Assembly: GCF_021134715.1 (NCBI RefSeq)
Contig: NC_060021.1
Location: 11,626,501-11,690,500 of the forward strand
Reading direction: 5' to 3'
Length of the DNA: 64,000 nt
DNA from: Daphnia pulex
Taxonomy: Eukaryota > Arthropoda > Branchiopoda > Diplostraca > Daphniidae
The position numbers and the translations under genes were made by a program. Shown one piece after another: positions 12,880-24,824 of this stretch. The notes beneath the pieces are model-generated. The model saw only the letters and a program-made list of their open reading frames with translations. It ran no database searches and had not been told where the DNA came from. How positions within the stretch are numbered: position 1 is the first letter of the stretch; each line of letters opens with the position of its first letter.

Positions 12880-15001
12880 CAGCCCTGTCGGGAGTGAGGG
12901 TGAGCTTCGCTACACTAGACGACAAGGCAAACTCTATGCCGAGTTGCATAACGGGTGAATTCCGGTATACGTTTTTCTTTGTCGCCGCTTTTATCAGAGT
13001 GATGGAGGGAAATGTTGACGCGGAGTATATTCGGATATGAGTTTGTGTTTATACTTTCCCTTTGCTATAGCGACGTGTAATGACATGTATTGTAGCAGTT
13101 TCGTCCATTCTTCATCGTGAAAATCGAATGACATTAGAGGGAAGCAGGGCCATATGCCAAGCGGAAATGGGAAGAGGAAAACAAAAAAGTCGTGAGTAAA
13201 GAAAAACACTTGGCAAAGAATTTTCCCTTTTTTTCACAAATAAACGCGACGCCGCTTGTGTTTTTCAGTGGCTCACGAAAGCTTTCACGTCATGTAGCGT
13301 GATAACTTGGGGGAAAAAAATTGAAAAAAAAAAAGATGATGAAGTATCGTGAAAATCTCCAAAATCACCAAACTTCCCGTCATTCAAAACAGTTCGTCAC
13401 GCGTGAGGAAATCGTCATCACCGTATTTTCTTTCCACCCTGACACATGCAATTGTATATCAAATCTTTTTTTAATCAAACCTAGTTGAAGAGACAATTTT
13501 ATCGGTTGATTTGTTGCCACCACAAAATCCTATACTTTACAGCTCCCGTACGACCCAGCTATTTTTATTTTGGCTTATTGGGGGCTATAACCGCGGATAA
13601 TTATGGTGGATGACACACCCGGCATATATACACATAGGATTTCAGGTCTAGTACACACCCATCGCCCTAGTATTTTATTTTATTTTTTTGTTTGGTTGAT
13701 TGATCAATTTTAACTGTAAGCAGCAACAGATGGAAATAACCTCAATTGGCGATATAACGACAGCAGCACACTGTCTGCAGCTGCTGGACGGCGAATGTCA
13801 TTATTCACGGTCCCTTGCAAGTGGAAATCACGAATTAAAATAATGACGTAATACCACCCCACGCTTTCTTTCTTGGGTGAACATCAATTTGGTGGTGCCG
13901 GGAAAAGTATACACAGGATATACCGCGCAATCAAATGCATATCCACTAGACAAGAGGAGCTAGGGTTTTATTTTTTCGTCGACTAGGAAATTACCATGTA
14001 CGAAAACTACAACTACAGGGATGTGCCAGTTTTATATTTTTTTTTTCATTCCTGTTGTTATCAAACGACGGTCGTTTTATTTTCACGCTCTGCAGCCAAA
14101 CATGAACGGCTTCTTTACAGTCTTCTTTGTTCATTCTGCAAAAGTTTGAACGAGTAACTGGAATAATTCCATTGCTCTAACTTATTCAATCATTCGTTGA
14201 ATTTGTTATGTACAAGAGAGTTCCTATTGATACGCCGTTTTAGTGGTCGTTTCCCGTTTAATTTCTGCAATGTTCAAGTGATCTCCAGAGCCCATGGTTT
14301 AAAAATAGAAAAATCCTTGTACACTGTCCGCATCGATTGATCTTCTCAAATGCTCAACAACGCATTGCAAAACACAAAATATAGCCTTCGATTTCCAGTC
14401 GTTGTCTCAACAAACTCACAAATAAATAGAATTTGATCGAATGACAGTTCAAATTGAAATTTACGATTTAATGCGTGCGAAAATGGAATCCCAGTGCATT
14501 CACAAGGTGTGGCCTAAAGTAAAAGCTTCGGATTTCTCCAAACTTCCCAGTAGAAAATGATGGAATGTGGTTCCGGTGGAAGAAGAAATCTTTTTTTTTT
14601 CCTGTTATTTTGGTTATTTTATTTCCGTTGACAATGGGCGTGGTCGGAAGATTGTTGTATTGATCGAAATCGGTTTCCGCTTTCACTTCAAGTGTAGCGT
14701 TGTGAATCGAGGACTTAGAGGAATGTAAGAATAAGACACCACCCAGCGCTTTACAGTTCAACTACAAACAGGGAAAATCACCGTAATTTTTGAAAACGTT
14801 GAAATTCCCGTGACTAATTCTTTTGATTGAAATTATTATTTAAACATTAGGTGGAAAAATGAAAACAACCGGAAACCCCCACTACGGACGTGGTATTTTC
14901 CTCAAGCTCTATCGTTGAATAATTGGTAGTCGGAAAATAAATGCCAGACGGAAAAATTTGTATTCAAGAGTGATTGTAAGTATTTTGCGAAAGATAAACA
15001 T
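12880..15001. other. Spacer between GST A promoter and GST B
   Basis: No gene supported. Minus-strand open frames (12994-13209 and 14468-14761) are T/K-rich and show no domain or splice context. Several purine or T runs occur (13311-13336, 14589-14600). Control elements for GST A may lie in the left part. Confidence 0.55.
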
Positions 15002-15007
15002 TTTATT
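15002..15007 (-). terminator. Polyadenylation signal of GST B
   Basis: AATAAA on the minus strand, about 57 bases beyond the stop codon of GST B at 15064. Correct orientation and distance for a short 3' untranslated region. Confidence 0.55.
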
Positions 15008-15063
15008 AATAATAATAGAGATTTTTCAAAAATGGAATGCTGGTATCATGTTGGAATGCAAAA

Positions 15064-15863
15064 TTATGCAGACTCCAACTTGGCCAGAGCTCCTTGAGCC
15101 CATTGACCAAACATCTCGGCTCCTTTTTGGTTCAATTCTTGATAGTCTGGAATTTCAGCTTTGCATGTCTCCAGCCACTTTTGAATCTTGGGGTGGTTGT
15201 CCAGATGCGTCTTGTCTACCGCCTTTACCAATTAAAATAAAAGATTAGATTACTAAACTGAATAAATAACGACATTTCTTACCTCAATAGTAGCAACCGA
15301 TGCGACCAAAGCAACATCAGCAATGGTCAGGTGATCACCAGCGGCGTACGTGGTCTTACTCAGGAAGGTTTCCAAGAAGTCGATGGCGCCGGCCAAATCT
15401 TTAATGGCGGATTCACTCAACTTTTTAGCTCCACCCATGATGACCGGATACTATTTACACAAAATTTTTATCATAAAATGATTGATCAAATATTGAATAA
15501 AAAAAATATTTTTAAAATTACGTAAACTAGGCCGAATTTTTGGTACAAGACTCCCATGTCAAAGTAAAGACGTTGGTCGACCAAGGCACGAACTTTGGGC
15601 TCTTTGGGGTAGAGGGTATCGTCTTTGGCGTATTGGTTAATGAGGTAGGCGCAAATAGCTCTGCTTTCGTTCAGGTAGAATCCGTTGTCGTCGACGGTGG
15701 GTACGTTGTGTTGAGGGTTGATGGCCAGAAATTCGGGTTTCATGTGTTCACCAGCCATCAAATTAGTCATCTTCATGTTGAGCTCAACACCAATCAATTT
15801 AGCCGTCATCATAACAGCCCGGCAAGGAGCACTCACGTCCATGTAGTACAAATCAATCGGCAT
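15064..15863 (-). CDS. GstD: Delta-class glutathione S-transferase B
   Basis: Glutathione conjugation enzyme, close paralogue of GST A. Exons on the minus strand are 15863-15522, 15450-15283 and 15222-15064 (TAA), with exactly the exon lengths of GST A (342/168/159), giving 222 residues. It has the N-terminus [13 protein letters not shown] with catalytic Ser11, the NVPT cis-proline region, NESRAI, and HLTIADVAL in the C-terminal domain. Donors are GTAATT and GTAAGA. A 5' untranslated intron (15873-16002) is predicted, as in GST A. Substitutions relative to A cluster in the C-terminal half ([23 protein letters not shown]), the part that shapes the electrophile site, so substrate range may differ. 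Confidence 0.93.
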
Positions 15864-16002
15864 CTTTGAAATCTAAAATAAATAAACCAAATAAATGTTT
15901 TGATATGATGTTGACAGCAAAATTAATTTGACAAATTTAATTTTAACACCTGTCCATTTTTAAAAAAATCTTTCACACAGATCAAGTAAAATAATTACTT
16001 AC

Positions 16003-16143
16003 ATTAAAATTTGCTTTTAAAAATTGAATGTGGAAAAAAATAGCTGACAACACTGTATAGCTACTACAACTATCAGAGATGTTTGCAAGTCTTGAGAGGA
16101 CAGTGAAGAGTGAGCTGCTGGATTGCCTACCGGCCTTTTTATA
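16003..16143 (-). promoter_or_regulatory. TATA promoter and 5' untranslated exon of GST B
   Basis: TATAAAAA on the minus strand at 16143-16136, predicted start near 16108, and a non-coding exon ending at a GTAAGTAATT donor (gt at 16002-16001). Mirrors the promoter and leader intron of GST A, implying that the duplication included the promoter. Confidence 0.6.
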
Positions 16144-16149
16144 TTTGTT

Positions 16150-17860
16150 GCTGGATATTTTCTACTCCTTCTAGAATGGCGTCTACACTAGCCGACAACA
16201 CTAAAGCAAAGTAAAGGTAAGGCAAGGAAAATTTTTTGATGAATCATGATCGTACGACAAATTTCTCGGTAGCTAATTACGTCCTTGTAGGGTCTGTAGG
16301 GTGTATATACGGCTGAAAACGTTGACACACGTGCAGCTTTTACTTTAATGTTACTAAAGTTTGTTCGAAATGAGTTAAAGCCTTCATGGCTATTAAAATG
16401 AAATTGCCAGATAGGCCTTGTTTGGTGGGTTATCAGTTGATTCTTTCACGATTTTCAATAGTTATGATTAGGCGTTGGTTTTAATCTCTCCCAGTACAAG
16501 GCACAATGCTGCATTATTATCGTGTTACCGGCAATAAGTGTGGTCACCTGGTGGACGCCCAAAACACACCATAACGAACGTCCGTTATAAACGTGATAAA
16601 ATTGTATGGTTTATTTTGTTGTCAATCCTTTTTTCTTGAAAACTTCTTGGATCTTTTCTATTTTGGATGAAGCTGATGTGCATTGAACAGTAAAATGTCT
16701 AGTCTCGGGTTTGAATAATAGGCTTGGGAAAGTTGAATGTACTAGTTTATTTTCGTTCAGCAAACATTTGGCACTACGGACTGAAGAGAGCCGATTGGCG
16801 TGTACCTTAACAATGGAAAATTTGCGTGATGGCACAGCAACACCCCTTTTGTTAGGCGACAGTCACAAGGTTTGATGGCACTGTTTTGACTCCATGCTGG
16901 CCAGGATTTCAGGTTGGCTTCACCTGCCTTTTTATTTTTGAATTTTCCTTTTTTCTTTAAATTTTGGTTAATGTCCATTTTCTTTACAATTCGACGTCGG
17001 AATGACTTAAGTGTAAATTTCATGAAATATCTAGGAATATCATTTGAAGACAGTAATTTACCTAATATTTCAGATACAATCAACCGGTTTTTCAATCGAC
17101 TCTGTGCATTAGAAAGTTTGTTTTCCCCTTAAAAATACGCCGCACCGAATTGTCTATGGGATGTTGTATACTTTTCGACTTTCATGGTCACGATGACTGG
17201 CAAAATTGTCAGCATTATATAGGCAGCCCACACGACGTGGTCTGCGCCTTCCGGCTACGGTACTATAAGCACGCTACACACCTTGAATAGTAAATTCCGT
17301 TTGCGGCTATATCAAGCGATATAGCGTGATGTGACTGTTTTCTCTCTTTTTAAAATTGTACTTGTAGCAATCAGGCAATTTCTCATATCCGTTTCACGAC
17401 GCCGTCAGTTTGAACGAGAATGTTGCACAGAGATATGCTAGGAGATAGCTTGCTAAACCGTAAAATAAGGTGAGTTGATACATTAATACTTCAGAAACTA
17501 GATTTTGATAGTCGACAGTCTTAAGCCATTAAAGATAATGCAAGTACAAAGATAAATAACCTGCGGAACTTTGTGCTGGCGCGTCTTTTTAACTTGTTTG
17601 AATGTTGTAGAGAAATCCTGGTCGTGAATATAGCGGCTGTACAAGGTAATAAGACGGATGGCAGCTGGAACCGCATCAAAATGCAAAACAGACGTCATCA
17701 ACTGAGAGTTGTTTTTTTTAATGCGATAAAAGTCCTTGAAAAATATTTGCATTATAGTCTGCGTACGTGACTTCGATGGCACCAGCATTTCAAGTTAAAC
17801 GGGAAAATGAATCTCAGTCGAAAGATTCACGTGGAAGATTCGTTGGATGTTTTTTCAGAT
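16150..17860. other. Spacer with unexplained minus-strand open frames
   Basis: Two stretches on the minus strand look protein-like but are unrecognised: 17788-17498 (contains DAVPAAIRLITLYSRYIHD) and 17095-16611, where two overlapping frames are basic and rich in K, S and N. The second frame ends in KIQEVFKKKGLTTK and a stop at 16611. A minus-strand TATA-like motif (ctatataatg) lies near 17212-17222. Frames shift within the block, so either an intron is missed or these are gene remnants. I could not build a convincing splice chain. Confidence 0.25.
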
Positions 17861-17938
17861 GTTTATTTCATCTTTATCGAATTATTATTTTTTCTTGATA
17901 CATCCCCCAACATGTTAGTAAATAGTTGATGCGATATT

Positions 17939-17970
17939 AATTTCGCTTGGTAATGATACCAAGCGATATT
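17939..17970 (-). promoter_or_regulatory. Hairpin in the 3' untranslated region of GST C
   Basis: A perfect 9-base-pair inverted repeat (cgcttggta 17944-17952 / taccaagcg 17957-17965) with a 4-base loop, extended outward to about 13 pairs with one mismatch. It begins about 16 bases past the GST C stop codon, so the transcript would carry a stem-loop. A polyadenylation signal (minus AATAAA, 17867-17862) follows about 70 bases later. Function unknown. Confidence 0.6.
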
Positions 17971-17985
17971 ACAATGGAACAAATT

Positions 17986-18866
17986 TTACTGAATTTTTGC
18001 CAGAGCACTTTGACCCATTTGTCCAAAAATGTTTGCACCCACCTGATTGAGGTCATGATAATCAGCAATCTGGCTTTTGCAACGCTCGATCCATTCTTTT
18101 ATTTTGGGATAATCGTTGAAGATGTTTGGAATGAAGGCCTGTCGTGCAATTAAAGTGAATACCGTTAGTTTGATGAATTAGGCAGGTAGTAATTGAGATT
18201 GCGGAAGTAAAACATGGACGCTCTCAATTGTACCTCCATAGTGGATGCGCTGGCAATCAGTGATAGATCGGCAATAGTCAAGTGATTTCCAGCTGCGTAA
18301 TCTTGATCGGCCAGGAACGTGTTGAAATAATTCATAGCCTCATCCCATTTCTTTCTCTTGCTCGCATCTATCGATGTTTGTCCGCGGAACATTATCGGAA
18401 CCTTTGTCGGAATAGCAGTTAAATTTAAAATGGCAAACAAGACTTTATTACAAGTGTAAATATTTACATAGAAGTCGGCAAATGAAGCGTAGAAAACTCC
18501 CAGATCGAAATAGAGTCGCTGATCGACTAGGGCGCGATCTTTTGGGTCTTTTGGGTACAACTTGTCGTTTTTACCGTACTAGGTTCAGAATGCTGTTGTT
18601 AGATTTCGCTTGAGAAAATGTTGAGTAGTATTTACCTTGTTAACCAGGTATGCGCAAATGGCACGACTTTCTGTCACGACAAATCCGGAATCGTCCAAAC
18701 AGGGAACGGTGTGCTGCGGATTGATCTTGAGGAATTCGGGTTGCATGTGCTCACCTTGCATCAGGTTAATTGTTTTCAAATTGATTTCAACTCCCACCAT
18801 TTTGGCCGTTAGTAAAACAGCCCGGCACGGAGCGCTCATAGACATGTAATACAAATCAATCGGCAT
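17986..18866 (-). CDS. GstD: Delta-class glutathione S-transferase C (extra intron)
   Basis: Third GST paralogue. Four coding exons on the minus strand: 18866-18636, 18578-18468, 18401-18234 and 18138-17986 (TAA), giving 220 residues. The first two exons add to 342 bases, exactly the single first exon of GST A and B, so an intron of 57 bases interrupts codons 77/78 (NK|YG). Catalytic Ser11 is in YYMSMSAPCRAV; it has the cis-proline segment TVPC, TESRAI in place of NESRAI, and [12 protein letters not shown]. It is more diverged than A and B: the loop before the C-terminal helices reads FRGQTSIDASKRKKWDEAM and the C-terminus is shorter. A 5' untranslated intron (18871-18940) is predicted. Confidence 0.9.
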
Positions 18867-18959
18867 TTTCCTAGCCGCACATACAAATTAAAATTTAAAA
18901 CACCCGCTATAATTTCCAAGTGATATTAAGAGAAACTTACTGGTCTGGACGGGATTACT

Positions 18960-20245
18960 TTCCAAAGTAAACGTTATTGAAAAGTCACGGAGCGTTGGTG
19001 TCAGAAAGATAAAACATTCTTATCGCTGTAAAATGTGTTTGACCAAAGATCAAGCCCACTGATAAATGTCCAGTGTTGTTGTCAGACAAAAGTTAATTTG
19101 AACGTCAAAGACAAGTGATAGGAGAACCTTTTGATTGACATTAAACCGTTAAGACTTTGCAGTTTGCACTTTGTTAAATAAGAAATCGGGACAAGACTCC
19201 GATGTGAATTCTTTACGAGTTCACGGTCATGTTTACGGCACTCGCTGAATGTTATTGATTTTTCTCAATAAGTACTCAGATGGTCATTGCCTTTTTTGAT
19301 AATTCGATAAAAGTCTGCAGGAATAAGAAATATTCCGCGGATATTCTCTCCAACCAGTTTGTAGGACCATCACTCTTAAACAGGTGCCGAATCAAAATTT
19401 CCATTCTCTATTTATGAATACCTGTTTTGGCATAGAAACCTAGACATTAAAATTTTAAAATAGACGTTCGTAATATTCGTAAACGACGAGAAGGTGACAT
19501 AACATACCTAACACGTTATAACATTTATTAGGCGGCAGTCCTATACAAAATGCCAATTTTTTTCTAGTTGATTTCGTTGTTGTTGTTGAAAATTTCACTT
19601 TTCTTTTACTTTTTTCAACTGATTTCTAAAGAGATAATGTCTGATTTTTTATTTTATTTTTGCCAGTTTGTTTCGTCTTGCCGGAAGGAAGAAATAGAAC
19701 AATTCTAGGTAAGTTGAACTGTATATACATATACAAAAAAGCTCTATATAGTAAGACTGGCATTTTTGCAAAATAAGTAAAAGAGAAATCGATTAAAACT
19801 CGTATCAATTATTGCGATGGGAGGCTGATAGAAATTTCTTTCACCTGCTTCACAAGCTGGGCAAATATTCATCAAAGCCGTTAAAGTGAAATCATTAGGG
19901 AAATCAGTAAACTCGCGCGCTGTGTTCCAAGTGTGCATTTTTGCCCTGGTTTAAAAATGCGCGGCGCTCACACTCACATGAAAGCTAAAAAACAAAACAA
20001 GCAGATTGTTAGGGACCCGTCAAACTAGAATTTCTGGTTCGAAGCCCTAAAAAAATCATGCGAGACTATAAGAACCTACGACAAAAATGGCTGCGTTAAT
20101 AGTGTCTATCCAACCTTCGTTGTTTCCCGTTCTATTACATCACCCGAGTTCCCGACAGCGTTTCCTACATCCCATACAAACAGTTTACTGTGCCGGAATA
20201 CAATTGACGCTGAATGTTACTGATAGTTGCTGTTAATTTTACATC
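18960..20245. other. Divergent intergenic region between GST C and synthetase B
   Basis: GST C (minus) and synthetase B (plus) are transcribed away from each other, so both promoters should be here. A 50-codon open frame beginning MAALIVSIQP at about 20087 stops before the synthetase B ATG and could be an upstream open frame in its leader. No TATA box is obvious. No other gene is supported. Confidence 0.5.
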
Positions 20246-23200
20246 ATGTTTTCTTCGGATTCAGAGTTAATTTTCAGTAAGTCATTTATTTAATTATTTA
20301 TTCGTTCTAGTCAGAAGCTTTCATGGGAAAATTTTTCAGCCTTCCTAATTTAATTGGGAATAATTTAATTAATTTAAACTGTAGTTACAGGGGCAATCAC
20401 CTCATTTAAAAGTCCATCCAGTCCAGTTAATTTACTATAAAAAAATAAAAAAATAAATTCCCCTTTGCGTACGTGCGTCATTGCTCGAAACCAAATCAGA
20501 TCATCGTACGATTCCGGTCTCTGCTGCCTTTCAAATGCCACTGGTTTTTCTAGTTTACCAATGCTCTTCATTTTAATCAAAAACTGATTGGAATTCATTA
20601 AAAAAAAAATGAAATCTCTTGCAGCTACAATGTCCACAGTTCACTAGTATCCTTAATTTTGTATTTAATGAAACATTTCTATTGTATTATAGCAGGGTCA
20701 GATGAGGAACAATATTTTGATTTCATCACTGGGGCGGCCGGCCTTTTGGCAGTGGCCGGAGTCGGAGTGGCTGCAGCTTCTGCATACAATTGGATGAACA
20801 AACCTAAACCAACACAGTTGCCTTTCGAGTTGGACAACCAGACTTTAGTCGAGGTAAAATGAAATTCTTGGAATAACTACAGTACGATTCTTGTCTGATT
20901 CCCCTTAGACACGAATTGATAACACGGCGCCAGATCAATTCCTTCTATATACCCTCGGAGCGATTTTGACAAGACCCTCCGAGGGTCGTAACTGATTTCT
21001 TAACTTAACATTTTAGTTCATGTTACGCTAGAAAACCCCAAAAAATTGCTCAAGAACAGGAATTGGTGTTGCCAATTTGCATTGAATGAAATTATCGCAA
21101 GTGGAACATCTCGCCGTGTTTTCTATTGACTTTTTGAATTGTGACTTTAAAAGATGTGTAACACTTGCATTTCTTAATAGGGCCCAGAATTTATCCATTA
21201 CTCCCATTTCTCTAAACAAGGAAATGCAATCAAGTTAATTAGCTACATCTACGAGGATGCCAAGACCCTCTACGATGGCTTCCGGCGCGGAGTGCGAGTC
21301 TCTAGTAATCCTATAGTCTTTTATTATCCAGCATTGATTCCATTCGTTTCAGCTCTTGACCTGTTTTATTCCTGGGATCTATATAGACAACGGACCCTGT
21401 TTGGGATGGAGAGAGGGCCCGACCGACGAGTACCAATGGCTCAACTACCAAGAAAGTTTGTTGCGTGCTCAAAATTTCGGCTCCGGTTTAGTGGCCCTTG
21501 GTCTTCGACCTGGTCCCGAGACTCTGGTTGGCATCTACTGTCAGAATTGCCCCGAATGGGTGTTGAGCGAATATGGTCTCTACAGCTTCTCCATGGTCAT
21601 TGTGCCCCTATACGACACGCTGGGACCCGACGCCTGTCGTTACATTATTAATCAAAGTAAAAATTCTTGTTTTTTATTATTCCAGTCTGTTGGTTTTGTT
21701 TGCTGACATTTTTTGTTTTCTTGACAGCCGAAATGTCGTTGGTTATCTGCGACAATGAGGACAAATGCAAATTATTACTCAATAAACCTCCCGACTGCCT
21801 CAAACAACTGGTCCACATCAAACCCATCTCGAAAGAGACGGTCGAATCAGCCAAACGTAAAAACATCAACATATTGAGCTTCGAATGTGTCCAGAGAATT
21901 GGCGCTGAAAGGAAACACATCCCCATGGTAATTCTAGAAAATCTATAACAACATGTTTATGGCTTCAACGGGTTTGTTTGTATATTTTCTTTCTTTCTAG
22001 CCACCCAAACCTGAGGACTTGTGCACCATTTGCTACACTTCCGGAACAACTGGGAACCCCAAAGGTGTTATGCTGACGCACGAAAACGTAGTGTCGAACG
22101 CCAGCTCGGTCCTGCTCCAATTGGGTGACGAGAAACCCAACAAGACGGACGTCATGATCTCTTTCCTCCCCTTGGCCCACATGCTGGAACATATTTCCCA
22201 TGTAGGTGTCTTCATGGGGGGAGGAGCTATCGGTTTCTTTAGTGGCAATATCGCCAATTTCATGGATGACATGATCGCTCTTAAACCTACAATTAGTCCG
22301 GCCGTCCCTCGTCTATTCAACCGCATTTACGACAAGGTCCAAAGTGGCCTGAAGAGCTCGTCCGTTAAGCGCTTCCTCTTCAACGCAGCCCTCAGCTCCA
22401 AGGAAACCGACCTCCGACGTGGAATCGTGGGGAAAAACACTGTCTGGGATAAACTTGTTTTGAAGAAAGTTCAAGATAGCATGGGCGGACGCATCCGATT
22501 GATCATTGTCGGTTCAGCTCCACTAGCTGGGGCTGTCTTGAATTTTATGCGATGCGCCCTGGGCTGCATCATCCTGGAAGCTTACGGACTGACGGAATGT
22601 GCTGCCCCCACCACTCTCAGCGTGAACGTATGACGAAAAAATTAGATTAGATCTAATTTCTCCAAACTGTTCTAATTTTTTGTAATGTTTATTTAGGGAG
22701 ACTATACTACAGATCATGTTGGTGCGCCGCTACCATGCTGCGCAATTAAATTGATTGACGTACCCGATATGAATTATTACGCCGCCAGTGGCTGCGGAGA
22801 AATCTGCATCAAGGGCACCAATGTCTTCAAAGGTTATTACAAGGAACCGGAGAAGACCAAAGAAACTATAGATAAAGACGGTTGGCTACACACTGGCGAC
22901 ATCGGCACCTTTTTGGACGTATGTTTTGTGGTGTCAATTGATATCTGACAACATAAACATTTTATTTGAATTTGCAGAATGGAACGCTAAAAGTCATCGA
23001 TCGCAAGAAAAACATCTTCAAACTGTCCCAAGGCGAATACATTGCCCCCGAAAAGATTGAGAGTATTTACATCAAGAGTCAATACGTGTCGCAGGCCTTC
23101 GTTCACGGCGAAAGCCTCAAGTCTTGCACGGTTGGAGTCATCGTGCCAGACGTGGAAAACGTCAAACGTTACGCGGAAGAGCGCGGTATTCCCGGTGCCC

Positions 23201-23506
23201 ATTCAGTTCTCTGCAACATGCCTGAAATCAAGCAGCTTATCATGAACGACATTACAGATCTGGGGAAAAAAGGCGGTCTGAAATCCTTCGAACAGGTTTG
23301 ACTTTCCGTTATTTTCATTTTAAAATTGCTAAACTTGTTGGTAATGTGTGTTGGTTTGTTTTATTTAGGTCAAAGATATCTACTTGCACCCAGACGCCTT
23401 CTCCGTGCAGAATGGCTTGTTGACACCGACACTCAAGTCGAAACGCTCTGAACTTCATTCCTTCTTTAAATCCCAACTCGAGTATGTGTACCGCAAATTC
23501 AACTAG
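20246..23506 (+). CDS. Acsl: Long-chain fatty-acid-CoA ligase B
   Basis: Same reaction and membrane topology as synthetase A. Exons: 20246-20276 ([10 protein letters not shown]), 20696-20853 (anchor helix and proline linker), 21181-21304, 21387-21656, 21728-21927, 22001-22627, 22697-22918, 22978-23295 and 23369-23506 (TAG). Every exon matches its counterpart in A in length; total 695 residues. Core motifs are intact: [37 protein letters not shown]. Differences from A at usually conserved spots: YGLTE instead of YGQTE, LDNGTLK instead of LPNGTLK, HMLEH instead of HMLER, and SGNIANF instead of GGDVRNL. Only one first exon was found. It is in tandem with A and C, downstream of the GST block. Confidence 0.94.
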
Positions 23507-24590
23507 GAACGAAACCGCGTACCGACTTTCTGGTTATCAGTTGGGGCGTTTTACGTAATCACATTGTATTTTACCATTTAAATCTAATAATATTGCTCAC
23601 CCTATATCGTATGGAAATCTCTATCTCATACTAACTAATTTTCTTTTTCTCTACAGTATTTTGAAAGACTCTATGTAATTTAGACCTTGCTCTAAGATTA
23701 AATCCCCCCCCCCCCTCCGGAAAACTGTCCAAGAAAGATTTGCCCGTTTAGCACAAAACATGGTAAGCATATACGATATGAGCAAAGACGGCAATCTGTT
23801 TGATCTAAACTTATTTTAAAATTAGAATAACTTTCAGCTTAGCTTTTAGTGGTAGCATGCTTTTCTTGGCCATAAGCGTTGATATTGGATACATTTCCCT
23901 TGTGTGGACCCCAAGTAATGAATTAACCAAAAATGAGAGCATGTGTGTCTCATCTTACTAAACAATAAGTCGATTAAAAGAAGATATTTATCTTTCCTGT
24001 CCTATTATATTCTTTCCTTCACTTCAAAAGTCTGAAACTACCGGCCCCAATGACCCATCCAACTCCCAAGTTGCCAAGTTGCCAAGTTGATATCGACGTA
24101 CATCTTGCGAAAGTTGTTTGGCTTGCAAGAAAACTAAAGCCGGAGGAATTCAAAGAATTATAATTCAAAGAAAAACCATTCACGTGAACAGTATTTATGG
24201 GAGACGGTATTTTTCGCGATAGCAATTAAGTGATGTCAAGTATTTCTAAAATTTTCCCAACAACGTTTTTAAAAAGTAACATTTTCCAGGAATGATGTAC
24301 AATTGTGAATTACATGGCGATTGCAGAAACGGACTGAGAAAAATGATGATTGTTCAGTTATGTCGGTTATGTAAAAGAAGTAAACTAATTTGTTTCAGCA
24401 TAAAGAAACAAAGTTGAGACATATCCATCCTAGTAACCCCATCTGGATCCTCATTGGAAGGGATCAAATAATTCCCAAGATGAAAAGAGTCCTCGACGAA
24501 TGTGAAAAGTGGTAAGTCCAGGCTTAACAAAAATTAGACGTTCGTATATTTTCTCTTTCCCCGAAAGGTATAGGTATATAACTATTCACC
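23507..24590. other. Intergenic region between synthetases B and C
   Basis: Holds the 3' untranslated region of synthetase B and, on the right, the promoter of C. A run of 13 C bases lies near 23703-23715. A short tandem 'ccaagttg' repeat lies near 24063-24090. A minus-strand open frame at 24019-24225 is not supported by anything else. Confidence 0.5.
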
Positions 24591-24596
24591 TGTGCA

Positions 24597-24605
24597 TATA
24601 TAAAG
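24597..24605 (+). promoter_or_regulatory. TATA box upstream of synthetase C exon 1a
   Basis: TATATAAAG, about 190 bases before the candidate ATG at 24791. Predicted start near 24630. Motif evidence only. Confidence 0.4.
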
Positions 24606-24790
24606 TTCGACGCAATTTGAACTCCTTGAATATGATAATTCGAAAAAGTAGATCGTAGACTGAACAAACTCGTCAAACGAGATTTTCTTTTTCAAACGAG
24701 TTTCAGTTCCAAAAACGAAGCATATAGGAATAGCTTAAACTCAATCAGAGTGTGTATACCTAGCGTTAGTTGTCTTCTACAGATTGCGCT

Positions 24791-24824
24791 ATGCTTTCCA
24801 CCTTTTCGCACTTCGTCATCCCAG
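24791..24824 (+). CDS. Acsl: Alternative first coding exon 1a of synthetase C
   Basis: ATG at 24791 encodes MLSTFSHFVIP plus one base, then donor GTAAAC at 24825. It has the same exit phase as exon 1b at 25352, so it can splice to the anchor exon at 25828. This mirrors the upstream alternative exon of synthetase A (3750-3813), although the peptides are not alike. Use is inferred from phase and position. Confidence 0.5.

Noticed and set aside
17306..17325. Small hairpin gctatatc / gatatagc
   Set aside because: 8-base AT-rich arm in spacer DNA; expected by chance at this scale.
20028..20052. tRNA B-box-like ggttcgaagcc
   Set aside because: No acceptor stem, anticodon arm or A-box upstream.
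20951..20986. Palindromic accctcgga / tccgagggt in synthetase B intron 2
   Set aside because: Only a 9-pair stem within an intron and no further copy noticed; likely chance.
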